DNA of 64,000 bases from an uncultured Oscillospiraceae bacterium (GTDB taxonomy: Bacteria > Bacillota > Clostridia > Oscillospirales > Acutalibacteraceae). The stretch's first letter is position 1, and each line of letters begins with the position of its first letter. Positions 44,733 to 53,985 of the stretch are shown piece after piece. The position numbers were made by a program, and so were the translations under genes. Under the pieces are notes generated by a model. It was given only the letters and a program-made list of their open reading frames with translations, ran no database searches and was not told the DNA's origin. Location of the stretch: NCBI GenBank assembly GCA_900539425.1, contig UQBX01000005.1, forward strand, positions 1 to 64,000, written 5' to 3'.

Positions 44733-46175
44733 TTAATAAGCTTTGCCCCAGTAGAGCATCTTTTTTGCCGGCTTTCCGCAGCAAACGCAAACGTCTGAAA
44801 TGTTTTCCTGTTCCAGCGGAATACAGCGAGAACCTACTCCGGTTATTTCCTTTACTTTGTCCTCACACGCCTCGTCACCGCACCACATGGCTTTTACAAA
44901 TCCGTCGCCGTTTTCATCAAGTGCTTTTATTATTTCGTCAGTAGTTTTGCAGGAATATGTGCGTCTTTCTCTGTTTTCAAGAGCGGCTTCATAAAGTCCG
45001 TTGCGTACTTCTTCAAGTTTCTGCGGGATAACAGTTTCAAGTTCGTCAAGAGAAACGAAAGTCTTTTCTCTGTTGTGGCGTGTAACTATAACGCACTGGT
45101 TCTTTTCAATATCCTTGGGGCCTATTTCAACTCTTATCGGCACGCCTTTCATTTCATACTCGGCAAATTTCCAGCCCGGTGTGTTTTCAGATACATCAAT
45201 GCCGGCGCGGCAGATTTTCTTCAGCCTGTCGCAAACTTCGTTTGCCTTTTCAAGCACGCCTTCTTTGTGCTGCGCAACAGGGATAACCATTACCTGAATT
45301 GGAGCAACAGCAGGGGGAAGAACAAGTCCGTTGTTATCTCCGTGGGTCATGATGATAGCGCCGATAAGACGAGTGGTCATTCCCCATGAAGTCTGGAACG
45401 GATACTGAAGCTTGTTCTCTTTATCTGCAAACTGTATTTCAAAGGCTTTTGCAAATCCGTCACCGAAATAGTGTGAAGTGCCTGCCTGAAGCGCTTTGCC
45501 GTCATGCATAAGCGCTTCTATACAATATGTGCGCTCTGCGCCTGCAAATTTGTCGCTGTCTGTTTTCATGCCCTGAACAACAGGAATAGCAAGATACTTC
45601 TGGCAGAATTCAGTATAGATGTTTAACATTCTTTCGGTTTCTTCTATAGCTTCCTCTGCGGTAGCATGAAGGGTATGACCCTCCTGCCATAAAAATTCTC
45701 TTGAACGCAGGAAAGGTCTTGTTGTCTTTTCCCAGCGAACAACGGAAACCCACTGATTATAAAGTTTGGGAAGATCCCTGTAAGAATGAACTATATTTTT
45801 GAAGTGCTCACAGAAAAGAGTTTCGGAAGTTGGGCGCACGCAAAGTCTTTCTTCAAGCTTTTCGCTGCCGCCCATAGTTACCCATGCACATTCGGGAGCA
45901 AATCCCTCAACGTGGTCTTTTTCTTTCTGAAGCAGGCTTTCGGGAATAAACATCGGCATACAAACATTTTCATGGCCTGTAGCCTTGAACATGTCGTCAA
46001 GTATCCTTTGAATGTTTTCCCATATAGCGTAGCCGTACGGGCGGATTACCATGCAGCCCTTTACGCTTGTGTATTCGATAAGCTCTGCTTTTTTACATAT
46101 ATCGGTGTACCATTTTGCAAAATCATCATCCATTGAGGTGATGTCGTCCACCATTTTTTTCTGCTCTTTTGCCAT
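44733..46175 (-). CDS. proS: Prolyl-tRNA synthetase, short archaeal/eukaryote-type
   Basis: A 480-aa class II synthetase lacking the editing insertion of the long bacterial form. Motif 2 region FLRSREFLWQEGHTLHAT, RPTSETLFCEHF and the C-terminal zinc-type domain (CGDEACE ... CVCCGKPAKK) ending in a tyrosine are typical of the ProS type 3 group, found in many Clostridia. The promoter at 46226-46254 would drive it. Confidence 0.96.
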   Translation of the reverse strand: MAKEQKKMVDDITSMDDDFAKWYTDICKKAELIEYTSVKGCMVIRPYGYAIWENIQRILDDMFKATGHENVCMPMFIPESLLQKEKDHVEGFAPECAWVTMGGSEKLEERLCVRPTSETLFCEHFKNIVHSYRDLPKLYNQWVSVVRWEKTTRPFLRSREFLWQEGHTLHATAEEAIEETERMLNIYTEFCQKYLAIPVVQGMKTDSDKFAGAERTYCIEALMHDGKALQAGTSHYFGDGFAKAFEIQFADKENKLQYPFQTSWGMTTRLIGAIIMTHGDNNGLVLPPAVAPIQVMVIPVAQHKEGVLEKANEVCDRLKKICRAGIDVSENTPGWKFAEYEMKGVPIRVEIGPKDIEKNQCVIVTRHNREKTFVSLDELETVIPQKLEEVRNGLYEAALENRERRTYSCKTTDEIIKALDENGDGFVKAMWCGDEACEDKVKEITGVGSRCIPLEQENISDVCVCCGKPAKKMLYWGKAY

Positions 46176-46225
46176 AATAACTCCTCTATATATCCTATAA
46201 AATATTATTAGTATTATTCAAGATA

Positions 46226-46254
46226 ATTATATACTATCTTTGCGGGCAAGTAAA
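46226..46254 (-). promoter_or_regulatory. Promoter of proS
   Basis: On the minus strand, TTTACT (46249-46254), a 17-base spacer and perfect TATAAT (46226-46231), 50 bases before the proS start. No T-box structure is visible in the leader. Confidence 0.6.
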
Positions 46255-46329
46255 TGTAACATTTAGATAAAAAAAGTTTGATTTAATATGATTTTTTTTA
46301 TACAAAAGACTTAATTTGCAGTTAAACTG

Positions 46330-46357
46330 TTGCAAATTGGAAAAGAAGTGCTATAAT
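46330..46357 (+). promoter_or_regulatory. Promoter of the ATP synthase operon
   Basis: TTGCAA (46330-46335), a 16-base spacer and perfect TATAAT (46352-46357), 32 bases before atpB. Confidence 0.72.
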
Positions 46358-46389
46358 GAGCGTGAATTTGTGAATGGGAGGCGAAAGCT

Positions 46390-47085
46390 TTGGATATAGG
46401 CGAAAGGCTTGTTGATGAGCTTAACTGCAAAGATATTTTCTCATTCGATATTTTTGGTTTAAACATAACTATTAAAGAATCAATTGTGGTTATGTGGATA
46501 ATAATGGCCGTTATCATGATTCTTTCCCTTTTGCTTACCCGTAATTTGAAAATAGAGGGCAAAATAAGCAAGCGCCAGTTGTTTCTTGAAATGTGCGTCG
46601 AAAAAATGGCAAACTTTTTCAGAACAAATATCGGCAAAGGCGCGGAAGATCATCTTTCATGGCTTATGTCACTCGCCGTTCTGATCGGTGCGTCAAATAT
46701 GGTGGGTATCTTCGGATTTAAACCTCCAACCAAAGATATTAATGTCACAATGGGCCTTGCCCTTTGCAGTATTATATATATTCAGTATGCAAGCATTCAC
46801 GCACGCGGCACAAAAGGCTGGCTTAAAAGCTTTGCTCAGCCGTCACCCATAGTGGTTTTCAATAACGTGCTTGAATTAGGAATAAAACCGCTTTCACTTT
46901 GTATGCGACTTTTCGGTAACATCATAGGCGCGTATATACTTATGGAACTCATAAAGATGGTTGTGCCTGTATTCGTACCGATAGTGCTGAGCCTGTATTT
47001 CGATATATTTGACGGATTTATACAGGCGTATGTATTTGTATTTTTAAATTCAGTTTATATTCAAGAGGCAATGGGCAACGAATAG
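46390..47085 (+). CDS. atpB: F-type ATP synthase subunit a
   Basis: A 231-aa membrane subunit forming the ion half-channels beside the c-ring. The essential arginine is in SLCMRLFGNIIGAYIL, and the C-terminal FDGFIQAYVFVFLNSVYI is the conserved last helix. The start is TTG 46390 with GGGAGG seven bases before it. It is the first gene of the operon; no atpI precedes it. Confidence 0.95.
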   Translation: MDIGERLVDELNCKDIFSFDIFGLNITIKESIVVMWIIMAVIMILSLLLTRNLKIEGKISKRQLFLEMCVEKMANFFRTNIGKGAEDHLSWLMSLAVLIGASNMVGIFGFKPPTKDINVTMGLALCSIIYIQYASIHARGTKGWLKSFAQPSPIVVFNNVLELGIKPLSLCMRLFGNIIGAYILMELIKMVVPVFVPIVLSLYFDIFDGFIQAYVFVFLNSVYIQEAMGNE

Positions 47086-47133
47086 CAGCCCTGCCCTTAA
47101 GAATAAATATTTTAAATCAAAGGAGAAATTTTT

Positions 47134-47361
47134 ATGTCTACATCTATTATAGCAATCGCTGCTGCTATCGCAGCTTTCGGCGGTGTAATTGCAGGTTTCG
47201 GTATCGCAAAGGCAACTGGTAAGGCTGCAGACGCTATCGCACGTCAGCCTGAAGCAGCAGGAGATATAAGAACTACTCTTATTCTCGGTGGTGCTCTTGC
47301 AGAGGCAACTGCAGTATACGGCTTGGTAGCAAGCATCCTTATTATATTCATGCTCGGCTAA
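47134..47361 (+). CDS. atpE: F-type ATP synthase subunit c
   Basis: A 75-aa two-helix proteolipid of the rotor ring. The loop ARQPEA is conserved and the ion-carrying Glu lies in GGALAEATAVYGL. Against the Na+-dependent Ilyobacter/Clostridium type, the glutamine of the first helix is replaced by Ile and the serine after the key Glu by Ala, so a Na+ site is unlikely and proton coupling probable (inference from known family sites). Confidence 0.95.
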   Translation: MSTSIIAIAAAIAAFGGVIAGFGIAKATGKAADAIARQPEAAGDIRTTLILGGALAEATAVYGLVASILIIFMLG

Positions 47362-47416
47362 ATCCACGCTCGGCTAATTTTGCGCTTGAATTCGGCGCGG
47401 AAAGGAAAATGTAAAT

Positions 47417-47923
47417 ATGATTGATATCAGCTTTTGGAATATTTTATGGACAGCTGTAAATCTTCTGATATTATACCTGTTTGCTAAAAAATTTCTTTTC
47501 GGCCGTATCCTTAAGATTATGGAGGAAAGAAAGAAGCACATCAACGGGCAGTTTGAAGAGGCAGATAAAAAAGAGCAGGATGCCCTCAAACTCAAAAAGA
47601 AGTATGAGGATATGCTTGAAGGCGCTAACGAGGAGCGTAATGAGATAATCAGCAACGCCAAAAAGAATGCTGACGCACAGTACAGTAGAATCGTTGCCAA
47701 CGCTTCCGAGGAAGCAAACCGCCTTATTGAAAGTGCCCACAAATCGGTGGAAAACGAACGCCGCCAGGTGCTTCAGTCTGCGCAGAGCGAAATTGCGGAT
47801 ATTGCTATTGCCGCGGCAAAAAAAGTTATTGCCGGCAATACCTCTGCGGAAAATGACAGCCGTATTTACAATGACTTTATAGACGAGGTTGATAATGATG
47901 GTTCTGACTCAGACGGCGATTAA
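47417..47923 (+). CDS. atpF: F-type ATP synthase subunit b
   Basis: A 168-aa peripheral-stalk subunit: one N-terminal membrane helix (about 5-25) followed by a long charged helix rich in Lys/Glu/Ala. Length and position between atpE and atpH are typical. Its 3' end overlaps atpH by 29 bases. Confidence 0.93.
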   Translation: MIDISFWNILWTAVNLLILYLFAKKFLFGRILKIMEERKKHINGQFEEADKKEQDALKLKKKYEDMLEGANEERNEIISNAKKNADAQYSRIVANASEEANRLIESAHKSVENERRQVLQSAQSEIADIAIAAAKKVIAGNTSAENDSRIYNDFIDEVDNDGSDSDGD

Positions 47924-48413
47924 TTACGCCGAGGCCATGTATGAGGCAGGGTTTACCAAAGAGCAGCTTGAAGAAGTGAGAAATGCTTTTTCAGACTGTG
48001 AGCTTCTTGGCAGGCTTCTGGCAGTGCCCGTTATCCCCCAAAAGGAAAAATATGCTGCTGTTGACGAGATATTTACGGGCGAAGCTGCAAATCTTGTAAA
48101 GCTTATGTGCGAAAACGGATGTGTTTCAGAGATTTTGCTTGTGTGTGAGGCTTATGAAGAGCTTCTTAAAGCAAAATCAAAAGAAGCTCAGGCTGTTTTG
48201 ACCTGTGTAAATCCGCCCGATGACAAACAGCTTGAAAAGATCAGGCAGTTTGTATGCAAAAAACAAGGAACCGATTCCGCTCAGATAGTCATTAAGAAAG
48301 ATCCGGATATTCTCGGAGGATTTATAATTCAGTGCGGTGATACTGTGTATGACCGCAGCCTTAAAGGCAGAATTGACAGTTTAAGAAGGAATCTGGTTGG
48401 AGAAGTTGATTAA
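47895..48413 (+). CDS. atpH: F-type ATP synthase subunit delta
   Basis: A 172-aa OSCP-like subunit joining the stalk to F1. N-terminal TAINYAEAMYEAG and the C-terminal VIKKDPDILGGFIIQCGDTVYDRSLKGRI are the family motifs. ATG 47895 has GAGG six bases before it; ATG 47898 follows at once. The stop codon abuts the atpA start. Confidence 0.93.
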   Translation: MMVLTQTAINYAEAMYEAGFTKEQLEEVRNAFSDCELLGRLLAVPVIPQKEKYAAVDEIFTGEAANLVKLMCENGCVSEILLVCEAYEELLKAKSKEAQAVLTCVNPPDDKQLEKIRQFVCKKQGTDSAQIVIKKDPDILGGFIIQCGDTVYDRSLKGRIDSLRRNLVGEVD

Positions 48414-49925
48414 ATGAGTACCATAAATTCAAACGAAATAATATCAATACTGAAAGAAAAAATAGTTGATTTTGATTTCAGTGAAAAAAGCGAAGAGGTA
48501 GGCACAGTTATCTGCGTAGGTGACGGTATCGCAACAATTTACGGTATGGAACATGCCATGTACGGCGAGATAGTTGTGTTTGAAAACGGCCTGAAAGGCA
48601 TGATACAGGATATCAAAAGCAATCAAATAGGCTGTATACTCTTTGGTGATGAATCTGAGATACATGAGGGCACAAAGGTTAAGCGCACACGCAAAAAAGC
48701 GGGTGTTCCCGTAGGTGATGCCTTTGTCGGCAGAGTTGTAAATGCTCTGTGCGAGCCTATTGACGGCGCAGGCGAGATTAAGTCTGATGATTACAGACTT
48801 GTTGAAAATGCCGCACCTTCAATCGTGGACAGAAAATCTGTATCCGTTCCGCTTGAAACGGGTATTCTTGCAATAGATTCAATGTTCCCCATAGGCAGAG
48901 GTCAGCGTGAACTTATTATCGGTGACCGCCAGACAGGTAAAACATCTATCGCCCTTGACGCTATCCTTAATCAGAAAGGCAAAAACTGCATTTGTATCTA
49001 CAATGCAATCGGCCAGAAAACTTCCACCGTTGCAAAACTTGTAAGCACTCTCAAGAAAAACGGAGCAATGGATTATACTATTGTTGTATGCTCAAGCGCT
49101 GCGGATTCCGCTTCACTTCAGTATATCGCACCGTATTCCGCTACGGCTCTTGCGGAGTACTTTATGTATAACGGCAAGGATGTTCTTATTGTATATGATG
49201 ATTTAAGCAAGCACGCAGTTGCTTACCGCGCGCTTTCGCTTTTGCTTGAAAGGTCTCCCGGCCGTGAGGCTTACCCCGGCGACGTTTTCTATCTTCATTC
49301 AAGACTGCTTGAGCGTTCAAGCAGACTTTCTGATGAACTCGGCGGCGGCTCTATTACGGCTCTTCCTGTTATTGAAACTCAGGCGGGCGACGTTTCAGCT
49401 TATATTCCCACAAATGTTATTTCCATTACAGACGGACAGATATTCCTTGAGAGTGATCTGTTCTTCAGCGGTCAGCGCCCTGCCGTAAACGTAGGTCTTT
49501 CCGTATCACGTGTAGGCGGCGCAGCACAGACAAAAGCAATGAAAAAGGCTGCCGGCTCACTTCGTGTAGACCTTGCGCAGTTCAGGGAAATGGAAGTATT
49601 TACTCAGTTCTCATCAGATCTTGATGAAGAAACAAAAGCAAGTCTTAACTACGGAAAGGGCCTTATGGAGCTGCTTAAACAGCCTCTTGGTCATCCTATG
49701 TCGCTTGCGGATCAGGTTATAACGCTTGTAGGCGCAATAGGCAAAAAGTTTGTTAATGTGCCTGTTGATAAGATCAAGGAATACCAGGGCAGTATGCTTG
49801 AGTATTTTAAGGATAACTGCACTGATATAGTTGATGAGATTCAGAACGGTAAAACGCTTACTGATGAGCTCAGGGATAAGATCCTGAAAGCTATTGACGA
49901 TTTCGGGAAGGCGAATAATGGCTAA
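48414..49925 (+). CDS. atpA: F-type ATP synthase subunit alpha
   Basis: A 503-aa non-catalytic F1 subunit. P-loop GDRQTGKTSIALD, the arginine-finger region (VNVGLSVSRVGGAAQ) and the usual C-terminal helical domain are present. It begins directly after the atpH stop. Confidence 0.97.
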   Translation: MSTINSNEIISILKEKIVDFDFSEKSEEVGTVICVGDGIATIYGMEHAMYGEIVVFENGLKGMIQDIKSNQIGCILFGDESEIHEGTKVKRTRKKAGVPVGDAFVGRVVNALCEPIDGAGEIKSDDYRLVENAAPSIVDRKSVSVPLETGILAIDSMFPIGRGQRELIIGDRQTGKTSIALDAILNQKGKNCICIYNAIGQKTSTVAKLVSTLKKNGAMDYTIVVCSSAADSASLQYIAPYSATALAEYFMYNGKDVLIVYDDLSKHAVAYRALSLLLERSPGREAYPGDVFYLHSRLLERSSRLSDELGGGSITALPVIETQAGDVSAYIPTNVISITDGQIFLESDLFFSGQRPAVNVGLSVSRVGGAAQTKAMKKAAGSLRVDLAQFREMEVFTQFSSDLDEETKASLNYGKGLMELLKQPLGHPMSLADQVITLVGAIGKKFVNVPVDKIKEYQGSMLEYFKDNCTDIVDEIQNGKTLTDELRDKILKAIDDFGKANNG

Positions 49926-50802
49926 CGCAAGAGAAATATTAGACAGAATGCGCTCTATCAAGGACACTATGAAGATAACAAACGCCATGTATATGGTGTC
50001 CTCCTCAAAGCTGCAGAAAGCCCGCCGTGACTTAAAGAATACGGAGCCGTATTTCTTTATGATACAGGACGGACTTGCAAAAATCCTGGATGTTGCGCCG
50101 GATGCAGGTAATGATTTCTTCAATCACCGCCAAAGCACAAACGAAGCCGATATACGCAAGGGCTTTCTTGTAATAACGGCTGATAAGGGACTTGCAGGCG
50201 CCTATAACCACAATGTTATCAAGGTAACAGAGGAAAGCGCCGCAATGCAGGAGCATAATATGCTCTTCATAGTAGGTCAGGTAGGCAGACATTATTTTGA
50301 AAAAAGAAATATACCAATTGATATAAATTTTCATTACACTGCGCAGAACCCCTCAATGAACAGAGCAAGGCACATTGCCAAGGTGCTTGTTGAGCTGTTT
50401 GAGGAAGAAAAGCTTGATGAAGTTTATGTCGTTTATACCAAAATGGTAAATTCCATGACGGTTGAGCCTGTTATAAGCAGATTGCTCCCGCTGAAAAAAG
50501 AGCATATTGAAATACAGAATGAAAACAATTCTTATGAAAATGTTGAGTTCATGCCCGATGCTGAGACCGTTTTCAAAAATATAGTTCCGGACTATGTTGC
50601 CGGATTTATTTACGGCGCTCTTATAGAGTCCTTCTGCAGCGAGCACAATGCCAGAATGATGGCTATGGAAACTGCTACGGACGCGGCATCCGATATGCTT
50701 AAACAGCTTGAGGTGCAGTATAACAGAGCAAGGCAGACGGCGATAACTCAGGAAATAACTGAGATAGTTGCCGGTGCAAAAGCGCAGAAAAAGAAGAATT
50801 AG
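49918..50802 (+). CDS. atpG: F-type ATP synthase subunit gamma
   Basis: A 294-aa central-shaft subunit. MANAREILDRMRSIKDTMKI and the end MLKQLEVQYNRARQTAITQE with EI are the standard termini. ATG 49918 overlaps the atpA end by 8 bases. It is slightly longer than E. coli gamma. Confidence 0.95.
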   Translation: MANAREILDRMRSIKDTMKITNAMYMVSSSKLQKARRDLKNTEPYFFMIQDGLAKILDVAPDAGNDFFNHRQSTNEADIRKGFLVITADKGLAGAYNHNVIKVTEESAAMQEHNMLFIVGQVGRHYFEKRNIPIDINFHYTAQNPSMNRARHIAKVLVELFEEEKLDEVYVVYTKMVNSMTVEPVISRLLPLKKEHIEIQNENNSYENVEFMPDAETVFKNIVPDYVAGFIYGALIESFCSEHNARMMAMETATDAASDMLKQLEVQYNRARQTAITQEITEIVAGAKAQKKKN

Positions 50803-50816
50803 GAGGAATCCTAAAT

Positions 50817-52202
50817 ATGAATAAAGGTAAAATTGTTCAGATTATGGGCCCCGTAGTCGATGTAAAGTTTGACGGAGAGCTTCCCAAACTTAAGGACGCT
50901 CTTGAGGTAACCGTTGACGGCAAAACGCTGGTTATGGAAGTAGCTCAGCACATCGGTTCGGGAATGGTAAGGTGCATTATGCTTGCCGCTTCCGAGGGCC
51001 TTTACAAAGACCTGGAAGTAACCGCAACAGGCAAAGCAATTTCAGTTCCGGTAGGCAAAGACTGCCTGGGCAGACTTTTCAATGTTGTTGGTGAAACCAT
51101 TGACGGACTTGATGATCTGTCCGGTACGGAACACTGGGAGATCCATCGTCGTCCTCCCGGATTTGAGGAGCAGAGCGCAAGCGTTGATATACTTGAAACA
51201 GGTATCAAGGTTATCGATTTGCTTACGCCTTACGCAAAGGGCGGCAAGATCGGTCTGTTCGGCGGTGCCGGCGTAGGCAAGACCGTTCTTATCCAGGAAC
51301 TTATCACAAATATTGCAAACGAGCACGGCGGCTACTCTATTTTCACCGGTGTAGGTGAACGTTCAAGAGAGGGTAACGACCTTTGGAATGAAATGAAGGA
51401 GTCAGGCGTTATCAATAAAACAGCGCTTGTCTTCGGTCAGATGAACGAGCCCCCCGGAGCGCGTATGCGTGTTGCCGAAACAGGGCTTACAATGGCGGAA
51501 TACTTCCGTGATGTTGAGCATCAGGACGTACTCCTTTTCATAGATAATATATTCAGATTTATTCAGGCAGGCTCAGAAGTGTCATCACTTTTAGGCAGAA
51601 TGCCTTCCGCCGTAGGTTATCAGCCTACGCTTGCAACCGATGTCGGCGAGCTTCAGGAACGTATCGCTTCAACAAAGAGCGGTTCAATAACTTCCGTTCA
51701 GGCTGTTTATGTGCCTGCGGATGACCTTACCGACCCTGCTCCCGCAACAACGTTTGCGCACCTTGACGCTACTACCGTTCTTTCAAGAAAGATTGCTGAA
51801 AAAGGTATCTATCCTGCTGTTGACCCGCTTGAGTCTAACTCACGTAACCTTGAGGAAGACGTTGTAGGAGCGGAACATTATGAAGTTGCAAGACGTGTTC
51901 AGGAGTACCTTCAGAAGTATAAAGAGCTTCAGGATATAATTGCCATCCTCGGTATGGAAGAACTTTCCGAAGAGGATAAAACAACGGTTTACAGAGCAAG
52001 AAAAATTGAAAAATTCCTTTCTCAGCCTTTCCATGTTGCCGAAATGTTTACGGGTCTTAAAGGCGTTTATGTTCCCGTTAAGGAAACCGTAAGAGGATTT
52101 AAGGCAATTGTTGACGGTGAGGTTGACGATATTCCGGAGCAGGCGTTTTTCAATGCCGGCACTATTGACGATGTTCTTAAAAAGGCAAAGGAAATGGAAT
52201 AA
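50817..52202 (+). CDS. atpD: F-type ATP synthase subunit beta
   Basis: A 461-aa catalytic subunit. P-loop GGAGVGKTVLIQEL, catalytic Glu in GVGERSREGNDLW, LFIDNIFRFIQAGSEVS and the DELSEED-like EELSEEDK are intact. AGGAGG precedes the ATG. Confidence 0.98.
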   Translation: MNKGKIVQIMGPVVDVKFDGELPKLKDALEVTVDGKTLVMEVAQHIGSGMVRCIMLAASEGLYKDLEVTATGKAISVPVGKDCLGRLFNVVGETIDGLDDLSGTEHWEIHRRPPGFEEQSASVDILETGIKVIDLLTPYAKGGKIGLFGGAGVGKTVLIQELITNIANEHGGYSIFTGVGERSREGNDLWNEMKESGVINKTALVFGQMNEPPGARMRVAETGLTMAEYFRDVEHQDVLLFIDNIFRFIQAGSEVSSLLGRMPSAVGYQPTLATDVGELQERIASTKSGSITSVQAVYVPADDLTDPAPATTFAHLDATTVLSRKIAEKGIYPAVDPLESNSRNLEEDVVGAEHYEVARRVQEYLQKYKELQDIIAILGMEELSEEDKTTVYRARKIEKFLSQPFHVAEMFTGLKGVYVPVKETVRGFKAIVDGEVDDIPEQAFFNAGTIDDVLKKAKEME

Positions 52203-52615
52203 TGGATAACTTCAAGATAAAAATTGTTGCTTCCAACAAGGTGTTTTATGACGGCGAAGCTCAAAGTGTTACCGTGCCTTATATTGACGGCGGTTCGGTT
52301 GCTTTTCTTGCTCACCACTGCAATGCGGTAATTCCCATTGACGCGGGCGAGATGAAACTCAAAACAGCCGACGGTGAAATTAAGGAAGCTTTTGTCAGCG
52401 ATGGTTTTCTGGAATTTCTTTCAAATGAGGCAACAATGGTATGCGTTTCCGTTGAGCTGCCCGAAGAGATAGATAAAAGACGTGCCGAAGAGGCAAAGGA
52501 AAGAGCCGAGGAAGAACTGCGCCAAAAAATGAGCCAGTACGACTATTATGTTACCAAAGCTAATCTTTCCAGAGCCATGGAAAGAATAAAGGTTAAAAAC
52601 AGGCACCAGATATGA
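52202..52615 (+). CDS. atpC: F-type ATP synthase subunit epsilon
   Basis: A 137-aa subunit: N-terminal beta sandwich (about 1-85) and a C-terminal helical hairpin rich in Arg/Glu/Ala that can block rotation. Its start shares one base with the atpD stop. It closes the atpBEFHAGDC operon. Confidence 0.93.
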   Translation: MDNFKIKIVASNKVFYDGEAQSVTVPYIDGGSVAFLAHHCNAVIPIDAGEMKLKTADGEIKEAFVSDGFLEFLSNEATMVCVSVELPEEIDKRRAEEAKERAEEELRQKMSQYDYYVTKANLSRAMERIKVKNRHQI

Positions 52616-52639
52616 TTTTACTAAGGGGATTTCTGCGTT

Positions 52640-52663
52640 TGCGGATTTCCCCGCAGTTTGTTT
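52640..52663 (+). terminator. Possible weak terminator after atpC
   Basis: Stem TGCGG / CCGCA with ATTTCC loop, followed by GTTTGTTT. It is short, so partial read-through into the next gene is likely. Confidence 0.4.
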
Positions 52664-52675
52664 AAGGAGATTTTT

Positions 52676-53941
52676 ATGCCCGTTAAACTTATTGCGTGTG
52701 ATTTGGACGGCACTCTGCTTGGTGCAGACCATATCACTGTTTCGGAAAGAAATAAAAAAGCGCTTTTTGAAGCTCACGAAAAAGGCATAAAGCTTGCCGT
52801 GGCAACGGGGCGCACGCTTTCAGTAATATATAATGTTATAGACCAGCTTCCGTTTCTTGATTATGTTATTTATTCAAACGGCGCCGCTGTGTGTGACCTC
52901 AAAACCGCAAAAACGGTGTATGAGGATTATATGCCGGCTGAAACAGCTTTGGATATATTCAAGTTTTTAAGCAGATTCCCTGCATATTTCGAATTTTATC
53001 AGGACGGAAAGCAGCATGCCCAAAACGGCAGAGAAAAATATTTTACAGGTATGGATCTGCCTCAGGAATTTCTTGATTCGTATGCGGCGTCAACAATTAT
53101 GCACGATGATATTATGACGCTTGCAGATAAAAATGTTGAAAAGATAAACCTGTTTTACTTTGGCGGGGAATATTATGATGAAATAAAGAACTATCTTTTC
53201 AGCCACAGCGGAATAGACTGTACTTCGCCCGTTTCCGGAGATATTGAAATGACGGCTAAAGGCGTAGATAAAGCCAAGGCGCTTGAGGGTCTGTGTTCAG
53301 AACTCGGTATAGACAGCAGTGAGGTCATGGCATTCGGAGATGCCGATAACGATCTCGGTATGCTTGAGTTTGCCGGTTACGGCACCGCAATGGAAAATGC
53401 CGCACAGATATGCAAGGATAAAGCCAAGTATGTGACTCTTACAAATGAGGAGGACGGCGTTGCAGCTTTTGTGGAGAGATATGCACTCGGCAAAAAGCCA
53501 AAGCTTATCGTATCCGCGTGCCTGCTTGGTGAAAACTGTAAATACAACGGCGGCAACAATAAAAATAACTCTGTTATTAATTTGCAGAAAGATTTTGATG
53601 TGGTTGCGGTTTGCCCGGAATGTTTCGGCGGTCTAAAGATACCGAGACTCCCTAACGAAATAATAGACGGCAGGGCAATTTCAAAGGACGGCAAGGATTT
53701 TACCGCCGAATATTTGAAAGGCGCAAGGAAAACACTTTATGTTGCCGAAGAATGCGGAGCACAGTATGCTGTTCTTAAGGAGAGAAGCCCGTCCTGCGGC
53801 AAAGGTGTTATATATGACGGTACATTTTCCGGGTCGCTCACTGATGGAAACGGAATTACAGCAGATCTTCTTATTAAAAGCGGAATAATGGTTTTTGGTG
53901 AAAGTGAGATAGATAAACTGCTTGACGAGGCAGGATTATAA
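52676..53941 (+). CDS. Fusion: Cof-type HAD phosphatase + DUF523 (TudS-like) domain
   Basis: A 421-aa two-domain protein. Residues 1-~268 are a Cof/YwpJ-type HAD hydrolase: IACDLDGTLLG (Asp9, Asp11), VATGRTLS, and the late MAFGDADNDLGMLEFAG. From residue 274 a complete DUF523 domain follows: VSACLLGENCKYNGG, VAVCPECFGGLKIPR and LKERSPSCGKG, with Cys282, 288, 313, 316, 360 and 374. Related DUF523 proteins include the Fe-S thiouracil desulfidase TudS. ATG 52676 is chosen because AAGGAGA lies five bases before it. The frame runs unbroken across the joint, so this is a real fusion. A role in thio-nucleotide or phosphate-sugar clearing is only a guess. Confidence 0.85.
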   Translation: MPVKLIACDLDGTLLGADHITVSERNKKALFEAHEKGIKLAVATGRTLSVIYNVIDQLPFLDYVIYSNGAAVCDLKTAKTVYEDYMPAETALDIFKFLSRFPAYFEFYQDGKQHAQNGREKYFTGMDLPQEFLDSYAASTIMHDDIMTLADKNVEKINLFYFGGEYYDEIKNYLFSHSGIDCTSPVSGDIEMTAKGVDKAKALEGLCSELGIDSSEVMAFGDADNDLGMLEFAGYGTAMENAAQICKDKAKYVTLTNEEDGVAAFVERYALGKKPKLIVSACLLGENCKYNGGNNKNNSVINLQKDFDVVAVCPECFGGLKIPRLPNEIIDGRAISKDGKDFTAEYLKGARKTLYVAEECGAQYAVLKERSPSCGKGVIYDGTFSGSLTDGNGITADLLIKSGIMVFGESEIDKLLDEAGL

Positions 53942-53985
53942 ATATATAATTGATTTATATATCAATATATATTAGGGGTGTAGTG

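Noticed and set aside
46176..46389. Possible T-box leader before proS
   Set aside because: No T-box sequence or specifier stem could be made out; only the two divergent promoters are visible.
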